Assembly (NCBI GenBank): GCA_000697355.1
Contig: JNEN01000805.1
Coordinates: forward strand, 1 to 64,000
Direction: 5' to 3'
DNA: 64,000 nucleotides
Origin: Syncephalastrum monosporum B8922
Lineage: Eukaryota > Mucoromycota > Mucoromycetes > Mucorales > Syncephalastraceae
The notes beneath the pieces are model-generated. The model searched no databases. It was not told the origin of the DNA and saw only the letters and a list, made by a program, of their open reading frames with translations. Made by a program: the position numbers and the translations under genes. Positions 21,733 through 34,035 of the stretch are shown piece by piece. How positions within the stretch are numbered: the stretch's first letter is position 1; each line of letters begins with the position of its first letter.

Positions 21733-23498
21733 ATGAACTGGTTCGACAAAGACAAGCTGAAAAGCGTAAGCAGGGAGCACTGGTTGTTACTGCCCATCTT
21801 CGTCTTTGGGTACGTCGTTAAATATTGCGCTGCGAGGTTTTAGCTCACAGATAAGGTAGATTCTTTGGGGTGGGGTACCAGACTGTGCCCATCTTTGTAT
21901 GGCTCTTCTTCCCCACTGTACTCAGCTACAGTCGAAAGCAATGGTTCAATCTACTGCCAATCTTCCTTGTGTTTACATTCGGAGGAGCATTAGCCAACCT
22001 GGGCATCTTCGACGGTGACACCACCCTGCCTACTCTTCAGCACCCGGGTGCTGCTCTTGGTAAGCAGTAACATAGTATAGACGTTGTACCAGAGAGGACG
22101 AAAGGCTCAACTGGGGTGCGGTAGGCTTGGCTTCGGTTGGAAATCTCAACGTGGTCGCTGCTCTAGCGCTCGACCGTCTTGCACAGCGCGGCGTGGCCGT
22201 GCAACGGCTGATCCTGTTTCCCTGCGCTTGGACAGGCCTCTGGGTCTTTTACGGCGTGTGGGGTAAATTCGGCGATTCGTACACTTTCAGCAACGCTCTC
22301 ACGTCGGGGTGGCCTGAGCTCCTGCAGCTCGCAGCGCTCTTGGGTCGACCATCACTCGACTTTGTGCTTGCCATGTTTGGCACGGCCGTTCTCGAGCTGC
22401 TCACTGCCCTGAAGGTGGCTCCCGCGCCCGCGACCTGTACACCACGCGCGTCCTTGGCAGGGTATCGTGCCGCGGCCGCGTATGCGACTCTGATGGTGCT
22501 GGTATTGGCATACGGCGGCTTCCGCGTCAACATCCACAGCGGCTCATTTTATCAAGTGGGCTATACGAAATACGTGCCCGATACGGTTCCAGTCGGCTGT
22601 GTCGTTGGCCCCGGCGGCATCGACATGCCTCTGCAGTACAATCACACGCGTTGGTTCGACAAGTCGGTTCAGCTGGCGCGCTCAGGCGCAAAGCTCGTCC
22701 TTTGGTCAGAAGAGACCGCAGCGGTGGATGATACCGCAGCCGAAGCAGATTTGCTTGAGCAAGCCAAGCAAGTGGCAGTGGAGCACGGCATCTATCTCGC
22801 TATAACATACGATGTTCGCGGTGCAGTAGCTCAAAACAAGCTCACAATGATCACTCCTTCTGGCGACATTGCTATCAATTACAACAAAGCACACCCTGTG
22901 CCCGGTGTGGTAAGAGAAAGTCCACGTGGGATGCAGTGTTTCTCAAACTCTTTTTCCAGGAAAAGCAACCGGCCGGTGAAGAAGTGCTGCAATATGTCGA
23001 TACGCCCGAATTTGGGCGCATCGGCGCAGCCATCTGCTTTGATTACAACTTTGCTAGCTTTATTCGACAGGCATCGAAACACAATGTGGACGTGATGCTG
23101 CAAGCAACCTGGACGTGGGGTAGGTCGCACTCACTTGGGATACGAAGGCACTCACACGGGGTGCGTTCACAGGTCCGATTGGAACGTATCATGCTCGAGG
23201 AAATGCTGTGCGCGCGATCGAGAACGGCTTTACGCAATTTCGGTGTGCATCCCAGAGTCTGTCGGGCGTATTCGAGCCCACAGCCAACGGTATCTTCCAG
23301 CAACAAGTAGCCACGCTGACGAACAACGCGTATCTTTTTTACTTGCCACTGCAGAAGCGCATATGGACGTTGTACGGAGTGACAGGCGACGTCTTCGGGT
23401 ATGGATGCCTCGTAGCAGCTATGGTTTCAGCCGTGTATTGTGTGATGAAACCTGCGCGGCAAGCAGTCCAGCTCGAGGAAGACGAAGAGGCATCGTAA
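21733..23498 (+). CDS. Apolipoprotein N-acyltransferase-like membrane protein with CN-hydrolase domain
   Basis: Five exons (21733-21809, 21860-22059, 22125-22909, 22960-23119, 23173-23498), 515 aa, all GT-AG. The N-terminal half has several hydrophobic helices (PIFVFGFFGVGYQTVPIFVW, LLPIFLVFTFGGALANLG, and more up to about residue 240). The second half is a carbon-nitrogen hydrolase (nitrilase) domain with the catalytic triad visible: Glu in LVLWSEETA, Lys in YNKAHPVPG, Cys in GAAICFDYNF. A further TM helix follows (GYGCLVAAMVSAVYCVM). This order is that of bacterial Lnt, which N-acylates lipoproteins. Eukaryotes lack that lipoprotein pathway, so the substrate here is unknown; an acyl-transfer or amidase role in the secretory pathway is inference. 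The tail EEDEEAS is acidic. Confidence 0.85.
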
Positions 23499-23602
23499 TA
23501 TAATGAAATAAAGAAAAGGGAACGTGATAGTCAGAGGCCCGGGGAATGGGGGAGGTGGAATATTTTCGAGCGATCAATCACTGTGGGCGGATGTGACTCG
23601 CT

Positions 23603-23610
23603 TTACGTCA
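23603..23610 (+). promoter_or_regulatory. CRE-like TTACGTCA octamer upstream of the Rieske gene
   Basis: TTACGTCA, a typical bZIP (CREB/Atf) binding sequence, lies about 100 bases before the Rieske ATG. Function is inferred from consensus and position only. Confidence 0.35.
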
Positions 23611-23712
23611 CACACTAATTTGCCCGGCGGTAAGTTTTTGTTTTGTTTCGTTTGGCAGACAACTCTCTTGGTCGTAGCCTATCCCCACTCTCAAACTACC
23701 CTAAACCACGCC

Positions 23713-24789
23713 ATGGCCTCGCTGTCGCGCACTTTTGTGTCCATCGCCAATCGTTCCTATGTCAATGCCCCGGCCGCCGCGCCCGCTATGGCTAAGGTCC
23801 TTGGCGTCTCTGCTGGCGTTCCCTCCGACCATCACGGCGAACACATTGGCAAGCCCCTGCTCGGTGCCTCTACCAAGCAGCGCTCGTCGGGTGGTCTGCT
23901 GAGCCGCACTGCTGTCAACAGTAAGTATCGCACCTATGAGTCCCTCACGACATCCCTCAGGTCGTGTCAGGTCATGCCAGGTCATGGCACCTGCGTTTGA
24001 CATGGGTTACCATACTCCACTCATTCCACGGCCATGGATGTCTGTATATGTTTACTCATGCATCGTGTATCTATTTTACAGCCAACCCCATCAGCGATCT
24101 GCAGCTGCGCCGCAACCACACCACCACCGTCCCCGATTTCTCCAAGTACAAGAAGTCTTCGGACCGTGACACCAGCCGTGCTTTCACCTACATGATGGTC
24201 GGTTCGACCGGTCTCGTCAGCGCTGCCGGTGCCCAGGCTACCGTCAGCGACTTCCTTGCCAACATGTCCGCTTCGGCTGATGTCCTTGCCTTGGCCAAGG
24301 CTGAGGTCGATCTCAACTCGATCCCCGAGGGCAAGAACGTCACCATCAAGTGGAGAGGCAAGCCCGTCTTCATTCGTCACCGCACCGCCGACGAGATCAC
24401 CGAGGCGAACGAAGTCTCCATCAACGAGCTCCGCGATCCCCAAACCGATGCCGACCGTGTCAAGAAGCCCGAATGGCTCGTCATGCTGGGTGTCTGCACT
24501 CACTTGTAAGCGCTTTCGGCTGCCCCAGACGATGTGCTTGTACTGATTATGATATGATTTATTGCAGGGGTTGTGTGCCCATCGGTGAGGCTGGTGACTT
24601 TGGCGGTTGGTACTGCCCCTGCCACGGTTCCCACTATGATATCTCTGGTCGTATCCGCAAGGGCCCCGCTCCCCTCAACTTGGAGATTCCCGGTAGGCAT
24701 CATCTTTTGACCACTCGCTTGTGTTTTCCTAAATTTCGTTTTCTTTATCAGAATACAACTTCTCCGAGGACAAGCTCATCATCGGTTAG
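23713..24789 (+). CDS. RIP1: Rieske iron-sulfur subunit of cytochrome bc1 complex
   Basis: Four exons (23713-23920, 24082-24505, 24568-24692, 24752-24789), 264 aa. It is the [2Fe-2S] electron carrier of complex III in the mitochondrial inner membrane. The first 75 residues form a Ser/Ala/Arg-rich presequence. [19 protein letters not shown] leads into a single TM helix [23 protein letters not shown]. The two cluster-binding boxes are CTHLGC and CPCHGSHYD (two Cys and two His ligands plus the disulfide cysteines). [13 protein letters not shown] matches the conserved Pro-loop and C-terminal strand. Introns split the first box after CTHL. All motifs are intact and the length is normal. Confidence 0.97.
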
Positions 24790-25673
24790 ATTTGAACAAA
24801 AATACAATCAGCATGTACAAATAATGGAACTACCCTTCATTGTGAAAGCAACATTACTATCTATCAAAACTGCGACTTTGTGCGGATGTGTATTGAACTC
24901 TATGACCCAACTTACCAGGGTACCTCTTTGGAGCATATGGAAATTCCAAACATTGGCGTGCCTCGTTGACGTGCACGGCCTTGCACGGCGATGCACGAAA
25001 CGGGTTTAGCTTCTGGGTTTCCCTGCCAATGGGGTGACATAGCAATGAGTCGACCTGGCAACGGGCTGGCAGACGTGCCCTTGTCCTGACTACCTTCGCA
25101 TCGCTGATGAAGTTAGGATGTTTTGCCCAGTAGGAACAAAGAAGGAAAGGAAGAAGAAACCAATGAGAGGTTTCACTCAGAGCGCGTCCCTGATGGATAC
25201 TCGACGAAAGGGTTTTATATAAGCGCCATGATGGTGGGAAGCATGACATGTTATGCTCTAGGTCGCAAAACACTGTGGAGGTGCGGGATGAGCTGAGGAC
25301 AATAAAGACAAATATGAAGTCGGAGGATCCGTCTGGAACGCGGGCGAATTGATTCGGCGCAGGGTAAAGCGGCACTTTTACTGGATTGGGATGTGCACAT
25401 GTGCGTCGAGTCCCCACGCGCCCATCCACAAGCAACTAATTGATGATTTTATATATATGCGGGTGAGATGGCTACACACAGTTTGCTTTCTTTTTATTCC
25501 AGCTCGAAACGATATCCCCCTCACATATTCCTTCCAACAAGAGACATAAACGAAAAACTAAAGTTTGACACGCTTTTCTTTGGTCCTTCCAACTGCTCCT
25601 CCTGCTCCCCCCCCCCCTACCCCAACCCTTCGGCCAGTCTAAGAACGTGAAAAAAAAGGACCTATAAAAAGTA
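24790..25673. other. Intergenic between Rieske and Ytp1-like genes
   Basis: 884 bases. A 192-codon minus-strand frame (24857-25435) is open but shows no domain, no splice partner and unlikely residue composition. A C-run near 25611-25618 and a pyrimidine-rich leader precede the ATG at 25674. Confidence 0.5.
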
Positions 25674-27811
25674 ATGGACAGCAGCAGCGGTCAGGCTTTT
25701 TCCGTCAATGCACCATTCCGACAAGCTACCGTCATCTTTCACTTTGCGTCCCTGGCAATGGCAATTCTCGGCTGTCAACCTTTAGCACTCGTTTCCGGCG
25801 CGCGACGACACCGCCGCCACCAGATACTCATGGCCGGAGCGGGCTGCGTGTTTGGCCTCGTCGGGCTCATGGCTCGACTGTCACAACAACCGAATGAGTC
25901 AGTCTCAACGGTCCTCGTCCGCTTCCTGCTTTCAGGCCTGGGCTACACCCTCGCCGCCCTCCTTCTCGTCCAGCTCGCGCTGGTCCTTTACTGTTACTAT
26001 ATGCAGCAGCAGTATCAACATAACCAACAAAGTTTACCCGTATGGGCATCCGACCAAAGTCAGTTAATATTGGGCTGGTTCGTCCTTGGCCTCGGCTACG
26101 CGTACCTCGTTCTTGCTGCTCTCGTGTCCACCGAGAGCTGCACTCTTTCTGCCTCCAGTGCACAGTGCCTGATGCCCCTCACCATGGGCAGCGGCTTCTT
26201 GCTCTACGGCTCCTTTTGCCTCCTCCATCTCATTAACGTCTTTAAGCTTCCACGAGGATCAACACCCGAATATTATGAAGGTCTCCTCCTTACCGTGTGG
26301 GGTCTTGCGTGCCTTACTGTCGCCGGTAATCTACTCTATGTTGTCCTATTTTTCATACACATACATAAACCCAGTACGACGATCAGCAAAATTTATTAAT
26401 CCTTCCATTTCAGACACGCCGATCCTGGGATCCGACTGGCGAGCCCTCAATCTCGGCTTACTCTGGACCGCGGGCGGCATATTCTCGGTTGCCATGAGCC
26501 TTCAGAGCTGGATGCCCTCGCTGCGCGAGCGGAACATCGCCAATGCACTGATCATGTGTCTGACGGGCCGAGGTACGTTGTGACAAAACAAGACATACAT
26601 AGATAGCGTCGCACGATGCAAAACAACTCATACTCCGTGCAGCTGTCATTGCCGGCTTTACCCAAAACGACCCGTATGCAGCGCAGGTCCACACCATGCT
26701 CGGTTACGTCCTCCTCTTGGGTGCTCTGACGCGCACGGTGCAGATCATCTTCCGCAAGTCCCCTGTCGAGAACTTACCCCAGCTGATGGCACGTGCCTCA
26801 GGCACCCCGCTTGCAGACGAAGAGGAGGACGACGCCAACGACGCGTATGGACGGCCGGGCGATTACACCGCGACCTATCGCCAGCTCACAGGCCAACCCC
26901 CGCCCTGCAAGCACCAGCCCATTTTTGCCTCGATCACGCTCGTCTCAGGTCTCCTGACCGCCTTCCTCGCCATGGCGTGCGGCATACTCTTCATGGGAGC
27001 CAACGTGCAGTGGATGGACCACGTACGATACTACATGACCGACCCTGCCACCTATGTCAACCTCACCCTCGCTCTCACTTTTCTTTGGGCATCTTATTTA
27101 TTCGCGCTCTGCACCATCTACAAACGCCTTCGTCCGCTCTCGGCTGCCTATTACGAATACCTCGGTATGGCCGAGATGGAGACGCCCCTCGAAGCCTCCT
27201 TTGAGGACAGGGAAATAGCTCAGCGCTACGAGCAGCAACGCGACCTGCGCCGGACGCGATCGTTACCGTCGCGGCGTGGGGTGGAGGAACCGCCTCCGAT
27301 GCGGCCATCGCAGTATCGAGCCAAACGACGGTCCCTGTTAGTCCAATCACCGCAACAGCAGCAACAACAGCAACCGCATGATTATACCAAGTCACGCTCA
27401 CGGTCGTCTTCGGGCGTGGGCGGTGTGCTGCCCGATGCCGTTGCTGACTATACCCTTCGACGGTCTTGGCTTTCAAACGGCTCAGCCACGTCGGCTGGCA
27501 GCGTCCAGTCCTTTGCGTCGGTGAACAGCAGTGCCAGCTCCTCACTGCCCCTCGCTGCCAATGCCAGCCAGTCCCCGACGAGCGACGCGCATCGAAGAAC
27601 GGTGCTTTTTTCCGACGAACCCGCGGTGTTGATTGAAGAGGATCGACCACAGGAACAGCACCCAGACGAATATGACGATGGCTCGAGCGTAAGAAAAACG
27701 GAGAGCGGTCGAAGGAAAGAGCGACACCACGATGCGTCGTCTGAAGCATCCTCATCTGTTGCGCAATACTACAGCAGTGAGCGTAACAGCAGTGATAGCC
27801 ACGTCTGTTAA
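25674..27811 (+). CDS. Polytopic membrane protein, Ytp1-like
   Basis: Three exons (25674-26325, 26414-26572, 26643-27811), 659 aa. About nine hydrophobic helices occupy residues 20-500: FHFASLAMAILGCQPLAL, VFGLVGLMARL, LSGLGYTLAALLLVQLALVL, ILGWFVLGLGYAYLVLAALV, then WRALNLGLLWTAGGIFSVAM, VHTMLGYVLLLGALTRTVQII, ITLVSGLLTAFLAMACGILF and LTLALTFLWASYLFALC. The paired halves and the NLGLLWTAGG / VHTMLGYVLLLGALTR pattern resemble fungal Ytp1-family proteins. The last 160 residues are a cytosolic-type, Ser/Arg/Gln-rich disordered tail with a poly-Q run. Function of the family is poorly known. The assignment is by pattern, so moderate. Confidence 0.75.
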
Positions 27812-29082
27812 ATAATGATATCCCCTCCCCTTCCTTTTTGTTTTCCTTCATATTTTGTCATCTAAAGTCATCTCCTCCACATCCGCACACACGCACAGAT
27901 ACATATACTCCATCTATATATCCACTTCAAAGAAAGGAGCGTCCATGTAATTTATGTAATCTATCCCATCAAAATGGTTTTGTCCTGTAACTGAACTCAC
28001 CGACGCAGATGTCGAGTCCTGGCCACCCACGGCAAGTCGTCCTGCTATTTCCTGCCATCAACCGACAAGATCAGGTCGTATCATTTCACTTCTCCTTTCT
28101 TTTCTTTTTCTGGAGTCAATACCTGGCCAACGTCTTGCTCGAAAGCAGTCTTTAGGACACACCAACGCCTTGGGGAAGGCTGCAGCTGGCGGATGAACTA
28201 GACAGAATCGGATCGAACACAACGAGCAGGACATTCATTCGACGTACATCTCCAACAACAGTGAAGACCGCGTCAATGTCCACTTTAAAACTGCCAACGA
28301 AATATTGACTATCATTGTACAACAAAAGGACGATCAAGTGAAGCCTGGGCACCAACAAGAACCATGGCTTCACTATTGTACAGTCAAATGGTCTCATATT
28401 TTGCGACACGAGATACAGTACTTGAGAACGTGGCTCTAATATTCTACCTTCAAACCAAACTGTGAGTAACAATAGAATACGTAACGCGCGGTATTCACGA
28501 CCTAGCCGTTGTCACGGAAGCGTGTTTTATAAACTTTTGCCTCACCGAGGGTTAGCATCATTTTGACTATGGCGATCTTTTCGCATGCACTCCTATCTCA
28601 TTTACGCGCAAGGTCTCTTGGTCCTATCTTCACTCCCCTCTGCGAGCAAGTGAAACAGACTTCGGTGTACACAATGGATACGAGATATGAGCGTGTATAG
28701 TATTCCATTCGCCGTCCTCTCTTTCTGGGTAGCTCTTTATTCTTTCCCGTTTGCTCCTTCTCCCGGTTTGGATTATCTTGGTCTAGGCCGGTATCACCGT
28801 TGAAAAACCCCTCTGATAGGATAGACATGTGCCCTGCGCCCAATGTCTGGCCTACCCCCGCCGGTAAGGATGTGTCTAAAAATTTATTCAGCCACAGGTG
28901 AGGTAGCGGCCCACGCGCCGTGTGTGCGTTGAACCCCGGCTCCGGTGGTTCTAGGCACGAAGATAGAGTGAAGTGTAGTACACGAACAATCGGTTTCGGA
29001 ACGGAAAGCCATGGGCTGGTTACATCGAAAGAAATATCATATGGTTTTATTTAGGGCGATGGAAAGGGTGCGGAGGAACGGG
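27812..29082. other. Intergenic 1.27 kb with weak small-gene candidate
   Basis: Between the convergent Ytp1-like and uS17m genes. A tentative two-exon frame runs from ATG 28009-28074 (GTCGTA donor, weak) to 28156-28308, giving 50 more codons (72 aa in all). An overlapping second frame from about 28198 to 28440 is also open. No family recognised; the evidence is too thin for a gene call. Confidence 0.4.
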
Positions 29083-29450
29083 TTATGAGGATGTGGCGGT
29101 GGAAGAAGCCGAAGCAGGGGCAGCAGCAGGCGTTTGGCTGGAAAAGCTCTTGTTGGCACTGCGGACGATCTCGGAAACAGTGAAATGCTTGTGTTTGCTG
29201 AGAGGTCGGCAGGTCTCAATGCGCACCACATCGCCTAACTGGCACAGTTGATTCTCGTCATGCACCAGGTAGTTTTTGTACGTTTTAATGTGCTGTCAAT
29301 TCAACCCATGAGTTTCTGTGCCGTCTGGAATATGTACAGACCTCGGCTTACCTTGAGGACTTTGGGATGCAGAACCGTCTTCGTAACCTTGACCTTGACC
29401 GTCTTTTGCATGGCATTGCTCACGACCATGCCCAGAAAGTTTTGCCGCAT
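29083..29450 (-). CDS. MRPS17: Mitochondrial small ribosomal subunit protein uS17m
   Basis: Two exons (29450-29352 and 29292-29083), 102 aa, joined by a 59-nt GT-AG phase-0 intron. The S17 OB fold is evident: MRQNFLGMVVSNAMQKTVKVKV, then the conserved HPKVLKHIKTYKNYLVHDE, then LGDVVRIETCRPLSKHKHFTVSEIV. It binds 16S-like rRNA in the mitoribosome small subunit. A short Ala/Ser/Pro-rich tail follows the fold. No long presequence is seen, which is common for this protein. Cytosolic uS17 is longer and has a different N-terminus, so mitochondrial is favoured. Confidence 0.93.
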
Positions 29451-30627
29451 AGTGTGTATAGTATAGTCTATGTGTGTGTTGTAGAGTGTGCAAGAGGTCC
29501 TCGCTTCCCTCCCAATTTTGAGACTGCCTACCCGGCAAACCGTCACAAATCAATTTTTCGGCATTCTCGTCCACGACAGCCCCTCGCGATTGCGTTTCGT
29601 CCCAGATAAAAGAGAGAGAAACAATAAAAATAAAATAAAAACCACCATTCTGCTGGTTCTATCTCTTCGGTACCGCGCTAACGTCCACAAAGCTCTCAGC
29701 ATGCCATGTATGAAGTCAGAAAATCCCAATAAAAAGGGACTTTAATCATTGGCCTTGCCGTGATGCACTCACTTCTGGAAGGAAGTTGCTACTTTTCCTG
29801 AAAGGCCAGGTCACGTTGCTTGTCTTCATTAGGAACGAGCGCTCGAGAAAGTAATAAAATAGCAATTTATCAAGAACCAAGCTAATGATAAATCATCTCT
29901 ACATCGACGCTTGCTATCAGGTTTGTCTGCGGAATTAAGCATGTATGACTTGCACCACCATTTCTTCATGCAGATGTATACTACCTTGGGTGTTTATAGT
30001 TTTTATTTGAGGAGGCAGTTTGACCAGCTAGTTACGTAAAGCTACTTATACAACACACCATCAAATAAATGTTTCCTCCTATCAATTGAGCAAAACCGCA
30101 CACGGACGGTATGAAGATGACTCTTCTTTCTCTTCAATCCAATTTATGCTATAGCTTACGTTCATGTGCGATTGCTTCACGTGACGGTTCCGGCATTGAA
30201 CGAGCGAACTCTAAAAGACGAGAGACAGCGGTCATTTTCAAAGCAACCAGTGGCACGCACCATGGAGGTACCTGGCATAGTGTAAACCTTATGGGCGATG
30301 TGTGTACTCCTTGACATGTGTGTCTCGACAAGGACACTGTGCCGAATGCATTCTGTGCCGGGAAAAGGATAGCGTGCTTCATGCTACACCACTTTATGGA
30401 GCAGCACTAGGACGTTATCCACAGTGTCTATGGGCGAGAAGGGGCTAGACTGAAACTGATGCAGCATGGAATATGTATGTGAAAGCGGGGGGCTGTTACA
30501 CGAGGTGCCAGTGTGTTGGTACAGAAGAAAGGACTGTGCGTAGACCAGCATGACACAGACTTATTTTTTTTATAGTGTGCGCGGAAGGGGCGCATGAACC
30601 ACCGCTCTTTCCGCTCCACACCCTGCC
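29451..30627. promoter_or_regulatory. Divergent intergenic region, uS17m / ankyrin protein
   Basis: 1.18 kb with no gene supported. A perfect TCACGTGA E-box (30177-30184), the site type of bHLH factors such as Cbf1 or USF, sits 440 bases before the ankyrin ATG. Short open frames on both strands lack domain features. Confidence 0.4.
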
Positions 30628-31388
30628 ATGGAAACTCAAGAAATTGAAGGCGCTTCTCCAAGTAAATATCACCACGCCCTTTACAAGAAAAACGCTAATC
30701 ACGACAGGGTAGATGAAATCATGCTAGCTGCATGTCGAAATGATCAGGATGACTTGCTGGAAGACCTGCTCAAAGAGGGCAACGTCGACCTGACATTTAC
30801 GGACGCGATCGGCCATACGGCTCTTCACTATGCGTGAGTCTCAAAAATGGATAGTGCACGCGAAACCAAGACTCAGGCGCCCATTCTAGAGCCAAGTACG
30901 GAGCCCTTAGCTGTCTGGAGCTGCTTGCAGACCAGCCAGGCATCAATGCGAATGTGGTCGACACAGTCGAGCATAACGCGCCTCTTCACGAAGTCACGAA
31001 ATACCACGACGATTCTGAAACTGCACTTGCCATGGCTGAGATACTCCTGCAAATGGAGGCCGACCCGCGGTATTATGTCACATGATAGTGATCGACGTGT
31101 ATATGACTAACATGGGCAAGACTGAAAAACCGGGAGGGATTGATGCCGATTGACTTGGTGGATCCCAGAGACGAAGATCTGAGAGAGCTTTTGGAGTGCG
31201 CACTCGCAGCCGACACGATGGTAAGCCTCATCAGGAGGATACAATGCATGTGTGGGTGTGTCTGTATCGGTATACTAAGGAATGATTTCATTGTTACTGT
31301 ATTGTACTGTATAATGTAGGATGACGATGATTTTGCGCAAGAGGACTTGAACGAGGAAGATGAGGATTACGAAGCAAGCGAGTACTAA
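30628..31388 (+). CDS. Small ankyrin-repeat protein
   Basis: Four exons (30628-30833, 30890-31069, 31121-31220, 31320-31388), 184 aa. Ankyrin helices are visible: DEIMLAACRNDQDDLLEDLL, the loop DAIGHTALHYAAKYGALSCLELL, NAPLHEVTKY...ALAMAEILLQMEADP, and RLKNREGLMPIDLVDP. This makes about three and a half repeats, followed by a very acidic tail (DDDDFAQEDLNEEDEDYEASEY). The compact layout with acidic tail resembles fungal YAR1-like ribosome-biogenesis chaperones, but the match is not specific enough to name it. Cytosolic/nuclear location is inferred. All introns are 50-99 nt and GT-AG. Confidence 0.85.
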
Positions 31389-31459
31389 ACCTCGAAATGG
31401 AAAAGAGAAGACTATGTAGAAATAATGACAGAAGAAAAAGGATAAGGAAAGCGGGCGGC

Positions 31460-32136
31460 CTATTTAAGGATGACGGCAGCGTTTCGGCTACTAAGATACG
31501 CTTGAACGTTGGGTACGCTCAAGGTGCGAATGAATTGGTATATCTCTGCGCTGTGATAGCGTAGTCCAGTCTTTGGGTCGGTGTACCGTGCTTCAAGTCC
31601 AGTGATATCGCAGTACTTTTTCTGCGGCCGGATGGACGGAGGGCACTCGATATTTTGATCTATACAAGCATGCAAAGTTGAGAGGATTGGCGGAGGGACA
31701 TAACATAATGTAGTGCCTATTGAACTGGAGAGAGGGACTTACAAGTCGGAATATCGGGTGATAGGTCTTGCGTCTTTTCCATAGCGAGCAGCTGCTTTAG
31801 GTTTTTGTTTTTCTTGGGTGTCGTATATCGGGAGTTCTTGAACGGTTTTCTGACGGTGGCGAGGTTCAGAGGACCTGAGGCAGGTGTGGTCGGCTCTTCG
31901 GCCGGAACCTATTGCTCTGTTCAGTGGACGTGTATAGTAACACTACATGAGGAAATGGCGAGTGGATTACCTTTATCTTTATGCCAATAGGACCCTTCTT
32001 ATTCCCTGACTTTTTGGGTGCCCTTGAATGACAGGATGGATGAGTATCGAGGTCAATGATGAACGGTGTCGACTTACATTATATATAGAGTATATACTAA
32101 GGAAGAAATATAAAACTGCGGGAGTGCCGCTTTCAT
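31460..32136 (-). CDS. IES6: INO80 chromatin-remodelling complex subunit Ies6 (YL1-C domain)
   Basis: Four exons (32136-32078, 32022-31971, 31908-31743, 31659-31460), 158 aa. The C-terminal YL1-C domain is clear: KKYCDITGLEARYTDPKTGLRYHSAEIYQFI, ending with YLSSRNAAVILK. Upstream PFKNSRYTTPKKNKNLKQLL is the conserved Ies6 'PFK...LKQLL' segment. Ies6 binds Arp5 and the Ino80 ATPase in the nucleus. The first exon is uncertain: the in-frame start that splices correctly gives 19 rather hydrophobic residues, and the joint recreates an ATG codon (AT|G) before APKKSGNKKGP. Transcription start and N-terminus are therefore the weak part of the model. Head-to-head with RPT2 across 121 bases. Confidence 0.85.
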
Positions 32137-32257
32137 TCGATTTAGCAGGAGAGCGCATTTCTCCAGTCACACACAGCACAGCGCATCATTTTCCGAGCTG
32201 ACGCGGCCCGCTCGTGTTCTGCGCTTTACTCTCTTTTTACTTTATTATACCACCAAA
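32137..32257. promoter_or_regulatory. Compact bidirectional promoter IES6 / RPT2
   Basis: Only 121 bases separate the two start codons, so both genes must share one core promoter region. No canonical PACE (GGTGGCAAA) element is present; the nearest sequence is CCACCAAA right before the RPT2 ATG. Confidence 0.5.
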
Positions 32258-33986
<1,729 letters not shown>

Positions 33987-34035
33987 ATGTCGTTTTTCTC
34001 TTCCAAAATATCAATCACTCCCCCTTTATCTTCCT

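Noticed and set aside
24857..25435. 192-codon minus-strand open frame between RIP1 and the Ytp1-like gene
   Set aside because: No domain, no splice partners and an odd mix of Cys/His/Arg/Pro residues; GC-rich promoter sequence keeps the frame open by chance.
28152..28472. 106-codon minus-strand frame
   Set aside because: Overlaps the other candidate frames in the same place; none has independent support.
32137..32257. PACE (Rpn4) element in the RPT2 promoter
   Set aside because: GGTGGCAAA is absent; CCACCAAA is only a partial match, and Rpn4 is a yeast-lineage factor.
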